A DNA stretch of 64,000 bases from Aspidiotus rigidus (GCA_035079385.1 JAVHKY010000024.1:8494001-8558000), one strand, 5' to 3'; shown: positions 1-11,710, counted from the stretch's first letter. Notes: generated from the letters alone by a model not told the origin. Program-made: numbers and translations.

Positions 1-1051
1 TAGAAGATTTGTTACCACTTCTGAAGAAATAGGGTAGGTATTGACGATACAACAGTGGCCTACACATTTTAGCATAAATACAGAAGCTCTATAAGATAAA
101 AATTCAAAAAAGCCAAAGGCTTAAAAAAAGATCTATGGCGCAGCATGAGCAGCGAATTGACTACTATTGGAATAATTCGTAACCGTTGTAGGCATGAATA
201 CCTCTATGAAAAGGTTTAGGTTGCGGTAATTGGAAACCTGGAAAATTATATTAATTGTCGAGACCGCATTAGGCTACACTCCTATACATTGATACAGCAT
301 ACAAAATTTACAGGCCTAGCGAGAAGCCTCAACGAAATACTGTTGACAGCTCAGCCATTTACCAAAGTCACCGAAGTGATGCTGTTTGTGACACATAATT
401 ATGTACATTACCTGGTTTGAAAGCTGATGTATTATTCGTTTGCATTGGTTTGAACGGGTTCGTTCCGTTGAAACTTGCATTGTTCTGAAATGAGATATGT
501 AATAATAATATGATGAATATTCAGACAGTTTTCAAACACATCTAGGAGATGTAATTTCAAAGAACATTCACCTGATTTTGAAATGACGGAGAAAGAGTGC
601 GAGTTGGACTTAATCGAGGTGTCTGCAACATTTCCAATAATACGTATTTGACGATCAAAATAATAAATTGAGCTGGATTTTAAAGTTTAGTACCTAAGAG
701 GTGATTGTAATTTTATTTCTAACATCCATTAAAAACTTCGGGGTAAGAATAATAATGAGAAGAAATAGAGGAATGTATTGAATTCAAGGGTAAAAATAAG
801 CGACGGCCGCCTTTTCAACTTTCTCCTCCCCTCCCATCCAATTTGGACAAAAAAAAAGTCAATTTCTACGTGTAAAAAGTTGAATGATTAGCTTGATAAC
901 CCTTCTTGCCTAAAATACTGATCTGGATCCGCGTCTGAATCGTGCTTCTTTATCTTTGAAAAGGTCTCAAAAGTAAAGTCATAATCACTTTCTGAGTGAA
1001 TTACAAATATTAGGAGTTTAAAAATAGAAGTGAATAGGAAAATCAACTTAC
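1..1051. other. Zasp52 intron or downstream sequence, no gene seen
   Basis: This lies 3' of the last visible Zasp exon on the minus strand, so it is probably intron leading to further LIM-coding exons outside the window. I see no conserved coding pattern, RNA gene or clear mobile element here. Confidence 0.5.
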
Positions 1052-1127
1052 ATGGAATGGAGCTGGTGTCAATGTTGACGGTTGTGGTGACAAGGGCTTG
1101 AAGGGTTTCGTAGCTCCACCTAAGTGT
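1052..1127 (-). CDS. Zasp52: Zasp52 coding exon 8 (Pro/Ser-rich linker after LIM1)
   Basis: Short exon of a PDZ/LIM Z-disc protein. It follows a TTTTTGCAG acceptor and ends at a consensus donor (CAT, then GTAAGTT). The first base completes a Pro codon left open by exon 7; the remaining 75 bases encode 25 residues beginning HLGGATKPFKPLSPQP, ending in phase 0. The Pro/Ser-rich composition fits the flexible linker that follows the first LIM domain in insect Zasp proteins. The rest of the gene, including any C-terminal LIM domains, must lie beyond the left edge. The call depends on context because the exon has no domain of its own; phase and both splice sites fit. Confidence 0.7.
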
Positions 1128-3286
1128 CTGCAAAAATTCAAAACACAAGAAGAATAAGATACTATTAGATTATACTCAGAAGTTGTACAATGGATGAAGG
1201 ATATTCAACGTTGGTTGGAGTATCTCGAAAGCTGCGACCCATAATCCACGTTCGATAAAGTATTGGAAACATTCTAAAAATCCTCCCTCCCTTCAACCAG
1301 GAAACCTGCTCCACATATCTGGGAGAGATTGCCTACCCTGGATATTCCATAGGTTTATCAAATCTTACATCTCTAGGAAACCAGTTACGCTCGGTGAGAT
1401 AGATTGTATATTGAACGGATTAGAAAGAAAATCTCCTAGTGATGAGGTAAAAACATGAAAAAATACATGATTTGAAGTCTTCTATTCTCAATGTGTGGAT
1501 ATTATTACTGCGAAACAGCGACATCCGAGAAGCATCATACTCAAAAAGTCCTTATTGGCGGTCTTAAGCGTAAGCTATTTTGATCGCCTGTGAGTTCTGA
1601 AATACTTGTCTGGGGGATCAAATTGAAAAACTCATGGCTTCGTATTACATCGAAAATTAAACGCCTCAAAAGAGCGGAAACTGAATTAAATTTTACCAAT
1701 TCTTAGCATTTTATATCCTATTAAGATTGGAGTTACCTTAAGGATAATTGTCACAGTAATTGTCACAAAATTTGAAACGATATACCTTCATTATATGTGC
1801 TGGGCCTTTAAAAGTATGCTAGGCTGTGCTGAGTATGACATACAATAATACTAAGGGCTTCATATACTGCATGTTAAGCTAACCAGCTTATCTTGTGACT
1901 CTAATATATACTATAGGCTGTTTCTGAACTAGACCTAATACCTATGTCCAGTATAACATCTGATATAGGATATATATTTCAAGATTAATTTCTTAATGTT
2001 AATTTCCCTCTGTTTCTTTTTTCAACTATTCTGAAATCTTTTCTGTTTGTTTTTGTTTTTTGTTTATTCCTCATTCTTTTTATTTTTATTCATTTATTAA
2101 ATTAATAGGGGTTTAATTTTGTTTCATTGTTCTTGTTTTATTTTATTTTCATCTTTCTTTCTTTCTTATTGTAAATTCTCATCTGTTTCTTTTTTTCAAC
2201 TTCTTTCCTCCTTATTTTCTGTTTATTTTTCATTTCATTTTATTTTTTATTCATTTATGTATCATTTTCATCTTTTTTGCTCTGCTTTTCTTTTTATGTC
2301 GCAATCATTATTTCAAGTAATAACAATTCTCGCCCCGCTCACTCAAGTAGTGAGCAATAAGTATGGGGGTGGGGGAAAGCTTCATTTATTTTCAGTCAAG
2401 GTTATATACTTTCTTGCCAATAAAGAATTATCAACTACGAATAAATAATAACATGTAATAATTTTGATTGTCAAGAATTTATAAATTGATGACGTATATG
2501 TAGAAAAATCTTCTGTTCAATGTATTTGTACGGCGGCCCTTTTTACATATACCTCTTCAATTAGTATTCATATTATAATAAATTTGATGATATTTGAAAT
2601 TTCTGTGATACATTAAAATATTTATTATTATAATTCATACCTATTATTGCAAACATAAGAATTTTAGTTGCTGTCGTTATTATTGTAAGAAATACAATTA
2701 AAATATAAAAAATCTACTTAATAAGAAAAATGGCATCATTTGGATAATATTTAATTCATTAATATTTATTGAAAGGTAAAATCATTAAAGTCCAATAATA
2801 ATTTGAATAATAATATTATTGTTATTCAAATCAAAATTTTAATTAGTTAGGTACCTATGAAATAAAAATAAAGATTATTGAAATTAATTTCGATTTATTT
2901 GATTCACATTAATTAATAATTTATTATTAATCGTATTGAAATATAGTCCGTCACCATGACGTCACATCAGATGATAAAAGCGTAAAAATGCAGTACAGCA
3001 GCTTTCAGCAGACATTGATTCTCATAAGAATAGTATCGGTAACATCCAATCATACAATATTAATATTTCAAAATAAGGAATAAAAAGTTTATATTTGTAA
3101 TCCAAAAGCTATACGGTATTCGAGAATCAACTTTTTATCTCTTTTTATTCTTCATTTTGAAATACTGATATATGATCGAATGTTACCAACGCTATTCTCA
3201 TGGGAATCAATATATTAACTGGAAGAAAAGTGCGGAATATCGATTTCAAATACTTATCGCATTGCGATGTCACCATTGATGACCTA

Positions 3287-3756
3287 TTAAGGGTGTGCTT
3301 TACTTGTCCGAAATGGTGTACGATAAGTAGCATAGACATCCCCTGCAAGGTTCGATAAGCCAGCGGTCACTGCGCGACGCAATTCTCGGGTAGTCCTGGT
3401 AACAAAATGACTGGGAACGATTTTTCAAGGGCACTTCTCAGGGCTCCAGTTTCGACTAATGTCTTCGATCTTTGGAAATGTGGTACGGAAGGGTTCAATG
3501 GAAGACTGTGTCGGAACAGGATCCTGAATTTTGGCTCCAGAAGAATTTCACTCTCGTCAGAAAATGGAGGAATTTTTACCAATTTCAACGTTTAATTGAG
3601 AAAGTATAAGAAAAAATTTTGAAATTCTGCTTCGATGGACCTTTCTGAAAAATATTTCAATTATTCAGAAAGATCCGATAAAAATTCGAGTGGTGAAATA
3701 TGACTTTCGGTACCATATTTTACAAGCATATTTTCACGAGTAAAGCACACCCTTAA
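3287..3756. mobile_element. piggyBac-like non-autonomous element with TTAA ends
   Basis: The outward ends are inverted repeats sharing GGGTGTGCTTTACT (left end at 3291, complement ending at 3752), each directly flanked by TTAA. TTAA target duplication is the hallmark of piggyBac transposons. The interior of about 430 bp encodes nothing recognisable. The TIR matches no canonical piggyBac end that I know, so the superfamily rests on the TTAA duplication alone. Confidence 0.5.
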
Positions 3757-3785
3757 TTATTTTAAATTTTATTTTTGTATTAAAC

Positions 3786-3826
3786 CAGCGGTTGGCGACG
3801 CGCCTCCGGCGCGCCTGACCGCTAGC
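3786..3826. repeat. GC-rich hairpin
   Basis: AGCGGT and ACCGCT bracket nested GC-rich arms (CGCGCC / GGCGCG), giving an imperfect stem-loop in otherwise AT-rich DNA. It lies just outside the TTAA element and about 600 bp before the GACA array. It could be part of a dispersed retroelement that ends at that array. Confidence 0.4.
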
Positions 3827-4410
3827 TGTGTGTTGAGTAGATATCTGTGTTTTATATTATCTGTATCTTGTAGGTATGTGTGTTTTGTAGGTATCTTGGA
3901 ATTCAGATGAATTTTTAAAAAAGGAACAGTGGAAAGAGTTTTGCAAATTGCAAAATTCACAACTATTCAGTTTAAAAATAAGAAAATAGACACCAAAAAC
4001 TGCGACTGTACTTATAAAATAACAAAGTTCCGAGTCGCACAAAAATAAAATCACCAAATTAAATTTTTTACACACTAATTCACTTGAGAGCTGACTTAAC
4101 GCGTGAAGCCTGTATCGCAGCAGAATACAGACAAATCCATTGACATTTTGCCAGTCCCTAAGAAAACACACGGACAACAGGTAAAAAAAAGGGTCATTTC
4201 CGCCACTCAACGCTCGTACGTCTAACGTACAGCGCAAAGCAGTTTCAGTACTCGATAATGCCCGTTTTTCCTAATTTTGTCGCCCCCTACTCCACCTTCA
4301 GGGAGTCAAAACATCGAAATGTATTTAAGAACCTGACCCAGAAAAAACGAAATTTTTCAAAAAAAATTCCAGGTCGATAGGTGAAGGCGTTCGAAAGTTA
4401 TGGACGAACA

Positions 4411-4411
4411 T

Positions 4412-4453
<42 letters not shown>
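4411..4453. repeat. (GACA)n microsatellite
   Basis: About ten uninterrupted units of a 4-bp repeat, preceded by a diverged stretch (4330-4410) and followed by an AT-rich tail. The arrangement of a diverged body, then (GACA)n, then AT-rich sequence resembles the 3' tail of some insect non-LTR retroelements. Only the microsatellite itself is certain. Confidence 0.85.
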
Positions 4454-4457
<4 letters not shown>

Positions 4458-5424
4458 GTTTTATTTTATAGGTATATTAGATAATTTGATATTTTGACTT
4501 GGGTACTTTTATAGGTACTTAAAATAAATTATGATATTGTATTGAAATTTTATAGTAATTGAGACTACTCCTGGAAAAACCGTCACGGTTTTGGGGATTT
4601 TGTCACGTTTGATAATGTCATTAGTGACCTCGACCTAAAAGTGTCGACCTTCGCCACTTTCATTACACTAGGCCTAACGTGCAGTATACTAGGCTATAGT
4701 AGGCATGAGATATGATACACTAGTACTTCACATACATTGGATGATAAGCTAACGAGCTCCTCCTGCCCCTATAGCCTCCGCTGTACTGGGCCTGACGTAC
4801 AGTATAGTGGCTTGGAACTTTCTTTAAATAACCTACACTAGGTTATACAGTATACGCGTATTTTAGGCTAAGAAAGAGAACAGGATTATCATGATTGATA
4901 AAATCTAGAAGCTTTTTCGGTCTCTTCTCACACAGCTCATAACTTAATATTTTTCTCGGAAGGGAAACTCTCTTTAGTAATCTAATAATTTTTAACTCGG
5001 CGATTACGAAAAATCTGAAGGAGATGTTCGCATCAGGCCACTACTGTAGACGCGCTAGTGTCGTGGGCGAAAAGGTGATCACATGAAAATTTACATAAAA
5101 GCGTATGTTATTTCAACTAGCTATATCTCTATAATACTGAAAAAAAAGTACCACTGATAATAACCTTTTTTGACTCTCTTGACAAGTAGAATAGTATGAA
5201 ACTCATAAAAATAAAAATTTCACCAATTATCTGAAACATCACCTCTTCGTCCAGTTTCCACAAATGGCCGCTATAGTAAATGTAGAGGGCGACTCTTTTG
5301 GGGCCGGACGCGAATAGGGGTTGGAACTACTTCATAAATCGAATATGATGCTTAGAAAGGAAGTTTTATTCAAGATCGCAATTTAAAACGGATTAGACTT
5401 GAAATCAAGTCACAAAAGCTCAGG

Positions 5425-5615
5425 CAGGGCCAGATTGGGTGGCAGGGGGCCATGGCCCCTAGGCCCACACCAAAATGGGGCCGCCACCACACGAGAAAGA
5501 AAAAAAGGGAACAAAAGAAAAGAAAAAGAGAAGGAAAAAGTCTTCTTTCTTCTCTTTTTTTTGGGGCCCTCGCCACCGCTGGCCCCTCTAGCAAAATTCT
5601 CTTAATTCGGCCCTG
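5425..5615. mobile_element. hAT-like MITE with CAGGGCC ends
   Basis: Begins CAGGGCCAGATT and ends AATTCGGCCCTG, so the outermost bases are inverted repeats (CAGGGCCRRATT). The interior has a purine-rich run and further GGCCC blocks and no coding potential. CAGGG starts are typical of hAT elements; the expected 8-bp target duplication is not clean here. Confidence 0.55.
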
Positions 5616-5699
5616 TCAGAGGTGATAGGGTATAAATGATCGACGCAAACTGGTTATCTGTCCTTATTTTCTCTCAAATAAAGTTGCGATAGTACTTAC

Positions 5700-5888
5700 G
5701 GTGATGAGGTAACTGGTTCGACATTTGGCGCTGGTGGATGCTGTTTGGCGATCATTTTGGCGTGTATATCGCAGTACAATTTATTATTAATACTGTAGTA
5801 TCCTACGTTCTTCAACGACGTGCCACATGTAGCGCACTTGAAGCATTCAACGTGTAAGTTTTTGTCTTTAATACGAACGAATACGCCA
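5700..5888 (-). CDS. Zasp52: Zasp52 coding exon 7 (most of LIM domain 1)
   Basis: Encodes the bulk of the first LIM domain. The translation contains GVFVRIKDKNLHVECFKC, ATCGTSL and KLYCDIHAKM. With the two cysteines supplied by exon 6, the eight zinc ligands read C-x2-C-x16-H-x2-C-x2-C-x2-C-x17-C-x2-H, the LIM consensus. The block strongly resembles LIM1 of insect Zasp52. The acceptor is TTTTACAG and the donor is GTAAGT. The first base completes the split Val codon from exon 6 and two bases carry over to exon 8. LIM domains of this family bind protein partners at the muscle Z-disc and integrin attachment sites. Confidence 0.95.
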
Positions 5889-7029
5889 CTGTAAAAGTTT
5901 ACGACATTATTACACTAAAACTTTTGCATCATCGATAAAGAATCGCACACTCAGTACGCGAGCACTACACACTAACAATTTATATTACAGTATAACTTAG
6001 TTTTAAAAAGCTACAATAAAAGCGGCAATATATTACAGGCAAAATGAGGATAATATTATGATTCAGTTTTCAGACGCATTATTTATATACGTTGTGTTAC
6101 TCGCGGAAAAGAAAAAAAAAAAAAGATTTTTTGCATAATCGCGAGAAATTTGCGACGATGATGACTATTATACACAACTGTACCACGAAATGAGGTGTTC
6201 AACATGTGATTAGGTGTACCCCAGTTCGTCATACATAGCGAGAATTTTTGTTTAAGCTCTTCACAATCGATTTCGTCAGGTGTTATTTTCGTCGTCGGAT
6301 GAATGACGAAGAGAAGCGTATGACCTGTCGTAAAACACTATCGTATACCTGTTCAAGAAACTAGATGCGAGGCGAACCATTTTTGCGAAATCACGATTTT
6401 TTTCTGGTTAAATAACTCATTCTTGTAAAAATTGCACGAGAAATCTGTCTCTAATCCTTCTCAAGTAAATAGCAAGGGAGGAGGCGGAAGGGTCTATGAA
6501 TGGATTATTAAAGCACCGGAAGACTTCTAGTAAAATTAAGATACTTTTTAAGATAAGTGATGAAAAATAACCTCAAATAAAACGAGTTTTTATTTCCTCT
6601 CCTTTTATATATACTTCAAAGAAATTTAAATTTCTTCGTCCCCCCCCCCCCCCCTCTTTCATTCATAAATGTAGCTCGATGGTCAGAATTTTTCCGAGTT
6701 CCTCAAAAAACTAGACTGGTCCTGTATGGATGATGTAGAAAAAGACGGCTTCCTTAACAATGTTAAACAAGGAATATATGACCCGCATTAGGATAGCCCC
6801 TTCAAGTCACTAGAAATGCAATGCTTTGTACACCTCTTGGCTTAGCCCCTTCACAGAGCCAGATATGCAATGCTTCAAACACCATATATTACGTGTCGCA
6901 AGTCAAAATTTTACCAAGTCCCCCTCCTATCATATTATTGCTCAAGAGTCAAAATTTCAACAGGGAACGTGTTCTGTTTTTTTTTTTTTTTGAGAAATTC
7001 GCCGTACGCCGTCCGGCAAAAAACTTGGA

Positions 7030-7165
7030 AAAATTCCGACTCTTGAGCAATGTATGATGGGAGGGGGACTTGAAAAAATGTTGACTCTCGAACCATAATA
7101 TATGGTAGGAGAGAAACTCGGAAGGAAATTTTGACTTCCAGACTTCCAAGCCATGATGTATGATA
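7030..7165. repeat. Cluster of 45-bp dispersed unit
   Basis: Three diverged copies of a unit with the words gactctcgarcc, tatatgataggag and gggacttggaaaaa. Related clusters occur elsewhere in both orientations, for example 19390-19535, 19720-19830 and 44100-44690. No coding function is seen. Confidence 0.6.
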
Positions 7166-7689
7166 GAAAGAGAAAGTTTGAAGAATTCTTATTTTCAGCC
7201 TACATACACCGTGATACAAGAGACTCAGGAAAACTTAAGAATCTTCAAAATTTCAATTTGAATTCTCAACACTAAAACCAATTCAACTCATAGAACAGGT
7301 CCTGTGTTGAAAAAAAGAAGTCAGAAATGGAAAGCTTGAAATGACTTCCCTCCGATTATGGACTAAAATGAGACTAAATAAAGTAGGGCTATTGGCTTCA
7401 GGGTAATATACGTTCACCCTTCTCTCTCATCTTTCTATCCTGATAGGTTTGTCAGCAGATGTCTGTAATTGGTATGAAACCATCGGAAGCCAAAAATTTT
7501 TCACATCTAAGGCTTATCCCCCTTTCATTTTTGAAATACAGCTCTGTAATCCATATATGTATTTTGTGGCAACAAAATTTTGGAGTAAATATATTTATTT
7601 TTGCGTGCAAGGTCTATTTATATAGAAAAAAGAAGAAAAACGGCTCTTCCCGCACAGTGTAAAATATGAAAAAAACATTTTATTATGGA

Positions 7690-8035
7690 AATGAATACAT
7701 AAGAGCTGAAATCCTCACTCTCTTTAGCACCACACTGCTGTAGGACTTCATGGACCTTAGAAGAATAGGCCGATCTCTCCATCACTACAACAGCGTTGCC
7801 CTTGTCAGCCTTAGTGACGATCAAATCTCCCTCTTTCATCTTCCTCCTTAGACCCTGAATCACTCCTCCCAATTTATTACTCATGCGAGGGAGGGGGTTA
7901 TTACGGACTAATTCGGCACAGACTTTCTGGGTATTAAAACCAGGACCAATCTTAACCGAAAGATCCGCAACAACATTCGCCAAGGTTTCATCATTCTTGA
8001 GGGGAGGCATACTGAACTTCAAACCTTTCTCATTT
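7690..8035 (-). pseudogene. Penelope-like element RT, N-terminal part, inverted
   Basis: On the minus strand this encodes the region upstream of the RT core of Penelope-like retroelements: a GLKFSMPP block, then LRRKMKEGDLIVTKADKGNA and VVVMERSAYSSKVHEVL. The KADKGNAVVVM block is a family hallmark. The residues closest to the junction near 8035 are the earliest in the protein, and the last ones (KVHEVLQQCGAKESEDF) lie farthest from it. In the family order they are followed almost directly by the start of the plus-strand part. So one element was inserted with its 5' portion flipped. It lacks a usable start in this arrangement and is dead. Confidence 0.85.
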
Positions 8036-9621
8036 CCCAAGCACGTCAAAGAAGTTAGGTGTGTCATCAACAGGAGTGAGGCTGTTATCAAAACTCCTGC
8101 TTTGAAAAAAGCCCTCCTCGTTCCTAACCCCACACCCCCCCCTCTTGTACGGGCTGCCTAAAGTGCATAAGAACAATACCCCGATGCGACCCGTTGTTTC
8201 TTTCGTCTCCTCTCCTACCTACCTCCTTGCTAAATTCCTTGACCGTTGGTTCAAAAATCGTATTGATTTTGAATCCCCTCATTCGGTCTTGAATTCGGCC
8301 TCTTTAACTGGCGTCCTCAAGGATGTAAGCCTTCCCCCGGGAACGACCATCTGCTCGTTTGATGTTGTTGGTTTGTTCCCGAATATTCCTAAGGCTGCTA
8401 CTATCCAGCGTATGGGTGAGCTACTCGTCAAAGCCAACATTCCTCATAATGAGCTTCACGAATTCTTCGATCTTCTTAATACTTGCTGGTCCCCTAACTA
8501 TTGTAAATTTGAAGGGAAATTTTTTCGAGTTCCCTGACGAAGTAGGGATCCCCATTGGATCACCACTAGGCTCTCTCATATCCGAAATCTTCATGTCTAA
8601 GTTTGAACTTGACCTCTTTTCCTCGAACCAGGTGTTACTTAATCATATTCATTATTGGCACAGGTACGTTGATGACGTTCTATGTACCTGGACTGGTCAC
8701 CCAGATCTCCTTGGTGAGTTTCTGAGGTATCTCAATTCCTGGTACCCTTCCATCAAATTTACGTTGGAAATAGGGGTATTTTCCATTAACTTTTTGGATT
8801 TATCGATCTCTATAATAGACGGTATCCATAAGTTTGGAATTTACAGGAAAGATACTACGACCGATGTTTTAGTCCACGGTGGTTCGTTCGGTCCTGTTGC
8901 TCACAAGATGGCTGCTTTTCATAGCCTAGTTCACAGACTGACTCGTATTCCTTTGTGTCAGTCTGCCTTCAAGAAAGAGTTAATCACAATAAAACACCTG
9001 GCCAGAGTGAATGGGGTCAATGTTGATGTTGACGTGATGGTTCGGAGGAAAGTTACGAGGGGCCTCCTGGATTCCACCACCTCCCTCCCCCGAGACACGA
9101 TCCGTGATCGCCGTTTGCGTTGGATCAGTCTCCCTTTCTTGGGGAAGTTCTCCCAGCAATTGGGTCGGGCCCTTCGCCCGTTTGGCTTCAGACCCGCGTT
9201 TTACAACCCTACCACAGTCAAGAGGTTGTTTGTGAGACTGAAGGACCCCATACCTGTTGATGAGAGGAGTGGTGTGTATAAGTTGGAGTGTGAGGATTGT
9301 GGAGGCTTTTATATTGGTGAGACCAGCCGCCAAATGAAAGTTCGAGTAGCTGAGCACCTGAAGTCTTGGAAGAAGGGACACTTGGGGGAGTCAGCTTTCG
9401 CCGATCACTTGATAAACAGTGGCCACAGCTTCCGTGAGGGATCCGAAAAGCTCCTCCATAAGGAGAATTCCTACCGTAAGCGTATCGCCCTCGAGAATAT
9501 AGAGATAATTCGTCATCTCAACACTGACGGTATCACTGTTCTTAATTCGTATATTCCGGAAGACGGCCTGATCGAACTTGTTTATGACTCACACCGTGAT
9601 TTCTCGTTTGGACGATCTTAA
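8036..9621 (+). pseudogene. Penelope-like element: RT core plus GIY-YIG endonuclease
   Basis: A nearly intact PLE open frame. The order is: a YGLPKVHK block (about 8150), RT motif A with SFDVVGLFPNIP (about 8358), motif B GIPIGSPLGSLISEIF (about 8546), motif C YVDD (8665-8676), an INFLDLSI block, then a C-terminal GIY-YIG domain (GVYKLECEDC at 9271, FYIGE at about 9307, the SRQMKVRVAEH arginine region, and the ALENIEI glutamate). Cysteines CEDC and histidines in ADHLINSGH fit the zinc-binding linker of endonuclease-bearing PLEs. A one-base shift in the T6 run at about 8520 breaks the frame between motifs A and B; a short out-of-frame segment precedes YGLPKVHK. Stop TAA at 9621. Such elements copy themselves by target-primed reverse transcription. 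It sits antisense to Zasp52 inside intron 6. Confidence 0.93.
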
Positions 9622-9665
9622 TACCTCGTTCTTCTCTTTTGTTCGTCAGTTGCTTTCATTTCAGG

Positions 9666-9705
9666 CTCGAAGATGGTTGTTTAACCGAAAGCGCTCGTCG
9701 TATTT
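9666..9705 (+). ncRNA. Degenerate hammerhead-like fold at PLE 3' end
   Basis: Just after the PLE stop codon: a GGTT stem (9675), loop GTTT, AACC, directly followed by GAAA (9687-9690), then GCGC and TC. This matches the stem II, GAAA, short stem III and UH cleavage order of PLE hammerheads. The upstream core reads CGAAGATG rather than CUGAUGA, so self-cleavage is unlikely. Confidence 0.4.
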
Positions 9706-11221
9706 TCATTTTTTCTGCGGTTTGCATTTTTTTACTCCACGTCGGAGTATTCCTCTTTATTGTTTAGGATGAAATAGTACTTTTAAAATGTCAAATAAAA
9801 GGTAAAATGTCTATATGACATAAAATTAAGCTCCAGCATGCAAAAGTTCTATGTATATACAAGTATCATATTGCTAACAAATGAATTTTAAATGTATCTA
9901 CTATTGCGACAAACTTTAGTGCGCTCTAGCGGCATTACAATGAGTTATCACAAAGAAAGAGCCAGAACCTGCCCCACGCCGCGCCGGTTTATGGAGGATT
10001 AAGTATCTTTTAATGAAAGAGGGTCCTAAACAATCTCAAGAAAAATCCTCCAACTCTTAGTTCCACTGAAATAGTTCCAATGTTTGGTGCATTCTACTTG
10101 AATGAGGCACTTGCCTGTAAGGACTCCGCTTGGAGCACCACTTTCCATGCTATACAATCAAAGGTGATGCTGTACGATAGTCCCATAAAAATAACACAGG
10201 AATGATTTTTTAAAAGTTCATCGCAATTTAATTGATCAATCAATTCTCAAAAATGGGATATACAGAAGTTGGAGTAGAGTCTACGCTAACAATTTCAAAA
10301 CTTTTTTAGGTGGCTTTCTATTTGAATTTCACAAGTATAAAGAGCAAAAAGAAAATTTGTCGTATGACTCTGTATCACTCATCATCACCGTCGAGTAAAA
10401 ATTTCGCATAGTAGCGCATACTCTGCCTTTATTGGCAAAAAGGCTGCTCAGTGCATATAAATAAGATGTGACGCGCTCTAGCGGCTGAATTATGAACTTC
10501 AATAAAAAAAGTTACAGAACGTTTTTGTGTGAAATTTAAAGAAGAATATTTTTTTAATCGAAACTTTTCTTTCTAAGGTCACTAGTTATTGAGTTATTGA
10601 TGGAAACCCAATTCCCCCTCCTTTACACCCCTTTAGGAGGGGAAGCCTAATAAGATTTAGCGGGATTTTTTAAATCACGTTTAAGAGAGAGTCCCCAACA
10701 ATTCATGAAAAATAAGCTTTGTATTCTTTGTTTCTAGGTTTCTTTGTCTAGTGTATAAATATGATACTGTAATCATGAACTGTGATGAAGAACGGAAGGT
10801 CCAGTTTCAATTTGATAGTGCCTTTTTTTTAAAGTGGTTTCCTTAACAGGCCTTTAAACCTCATTACAATACCAAATTTGACCTGTAGAACAAATTCCCC
10901 GCGTTCCTTGCTTAACGTCGTTCGGGAAGCCTCAATTTTTCAAGTTCCACCTCGACAAGGGTTTGGAGCTCAAAAATGTGAAGCAAACAACACTTGTGCA
11001 CCACAATGGGCGAGGCAAGCAACCCTTTTGTCCTTTCAATGGAAATGAGAGTGAAAATTATCTCATACTAGGATGACGGAGACTCATTTTAGTGGGGAGA
11101 GAGGAAAGTAAGAAAACTGTTTATTGATGAGAATTTAGGTACTGCTACGCGTCAAAGGAATGGGGAGTTCCTCCCTCTCTCCGTCCACTACATTATTATT
11201 AAGCAGTTTTGCAACAGATAA

Positions 11222-11414
11222 TACTAAGTAACTTACATTGGTATAAACCCAATTGATAATTTTTGTCCGATTTTTGCTCAAGTTTCATCTACTTGTCCAC
11301 CTGCAGCGCTAGTAGATGGGACGCTATTAAAGCTGCATGTGGAAAGTAAGTAAAACTTGAGCAAAAATCGGGCAAAATTTATCGATTGGGTATACCAATG
11401 TAAGTTCCTTAGTA
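11222..11414. mobile_element. MITE with about 60-bp terminal inverted repeats
   Basis: The left arm (TACTAAGTAACTTACATTGG onward, to about 11287) is matched in reverse complement by the right arm (about 11352-11414) over roughly 60 bp with few mismatches, around a 65-bp spacer. There is no coding content. This is the structure of a miniature DNA transposon; the superfamily is not clear. Confidence 0.65.
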
Positions 11415-11710
11415 ATAAAAGATTCGAGTGATTACACAGGGACATATTAAACTACAACTGCAAGAGTTTAACCAAAGATGGGGGAAAGTCAACAAGTTCA
11501 CACTTGAGTTGTTTCCTGCTATAATCAATCCAAATATCGAACGTTCCCATTTTATAAGAGGGGCCTCAAAATTTGTACCATTGCTTCCTCCTCTGTATTA
11601 AACAGATGCACTGAGAGAAGAGAATAGTCTCGGTGACGAGAAAAAAAGTGTTAACTTAAGAAAAATAATGGGCTATAAATGTGGGGGCGTACTGGAGTTC
11701 AGAGAAAAAA

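Larger units (their letters stand above)
1128..5699. other. Zasp52 intron 7
   Basis: A 4.6-kb intron. It contains a TTAA-flanked inverted-repeat element (3287-3756), a GACA microsatellite (4411-4453), a hAT-like element (5425-5615), and AT-rich sequence with scattered words of the type aggcctaRtatac near 1800-1930 and 4670-4860. No host exon is apparent inside it. Confidence 0.6.

Noticed and set aside
2119..2448. Plus-strand frame of 109 codons rich in Phe, Ser and Leu
   Set aside because: Translation of a T-rich low-complexity stretch; no domain or splice evidence.
3857..4237. Minus-strand frame of 126 codons
   Set aside because: No recognisable motif, and the sequence lies in repeat-like DNA before the GACA array.
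6635..6655. Poly-C run suggesting a regulatory tract
   Set aside because: Simple homopolymer; several poly-C/G runs occur at repeats in this window.
8980..9381. Minus-strand frame of 133 codons
   Set aside because: Lies wholly over the Penelope RT/GIY-YIG coding frame on the other strand, which shows family motifs throughout.
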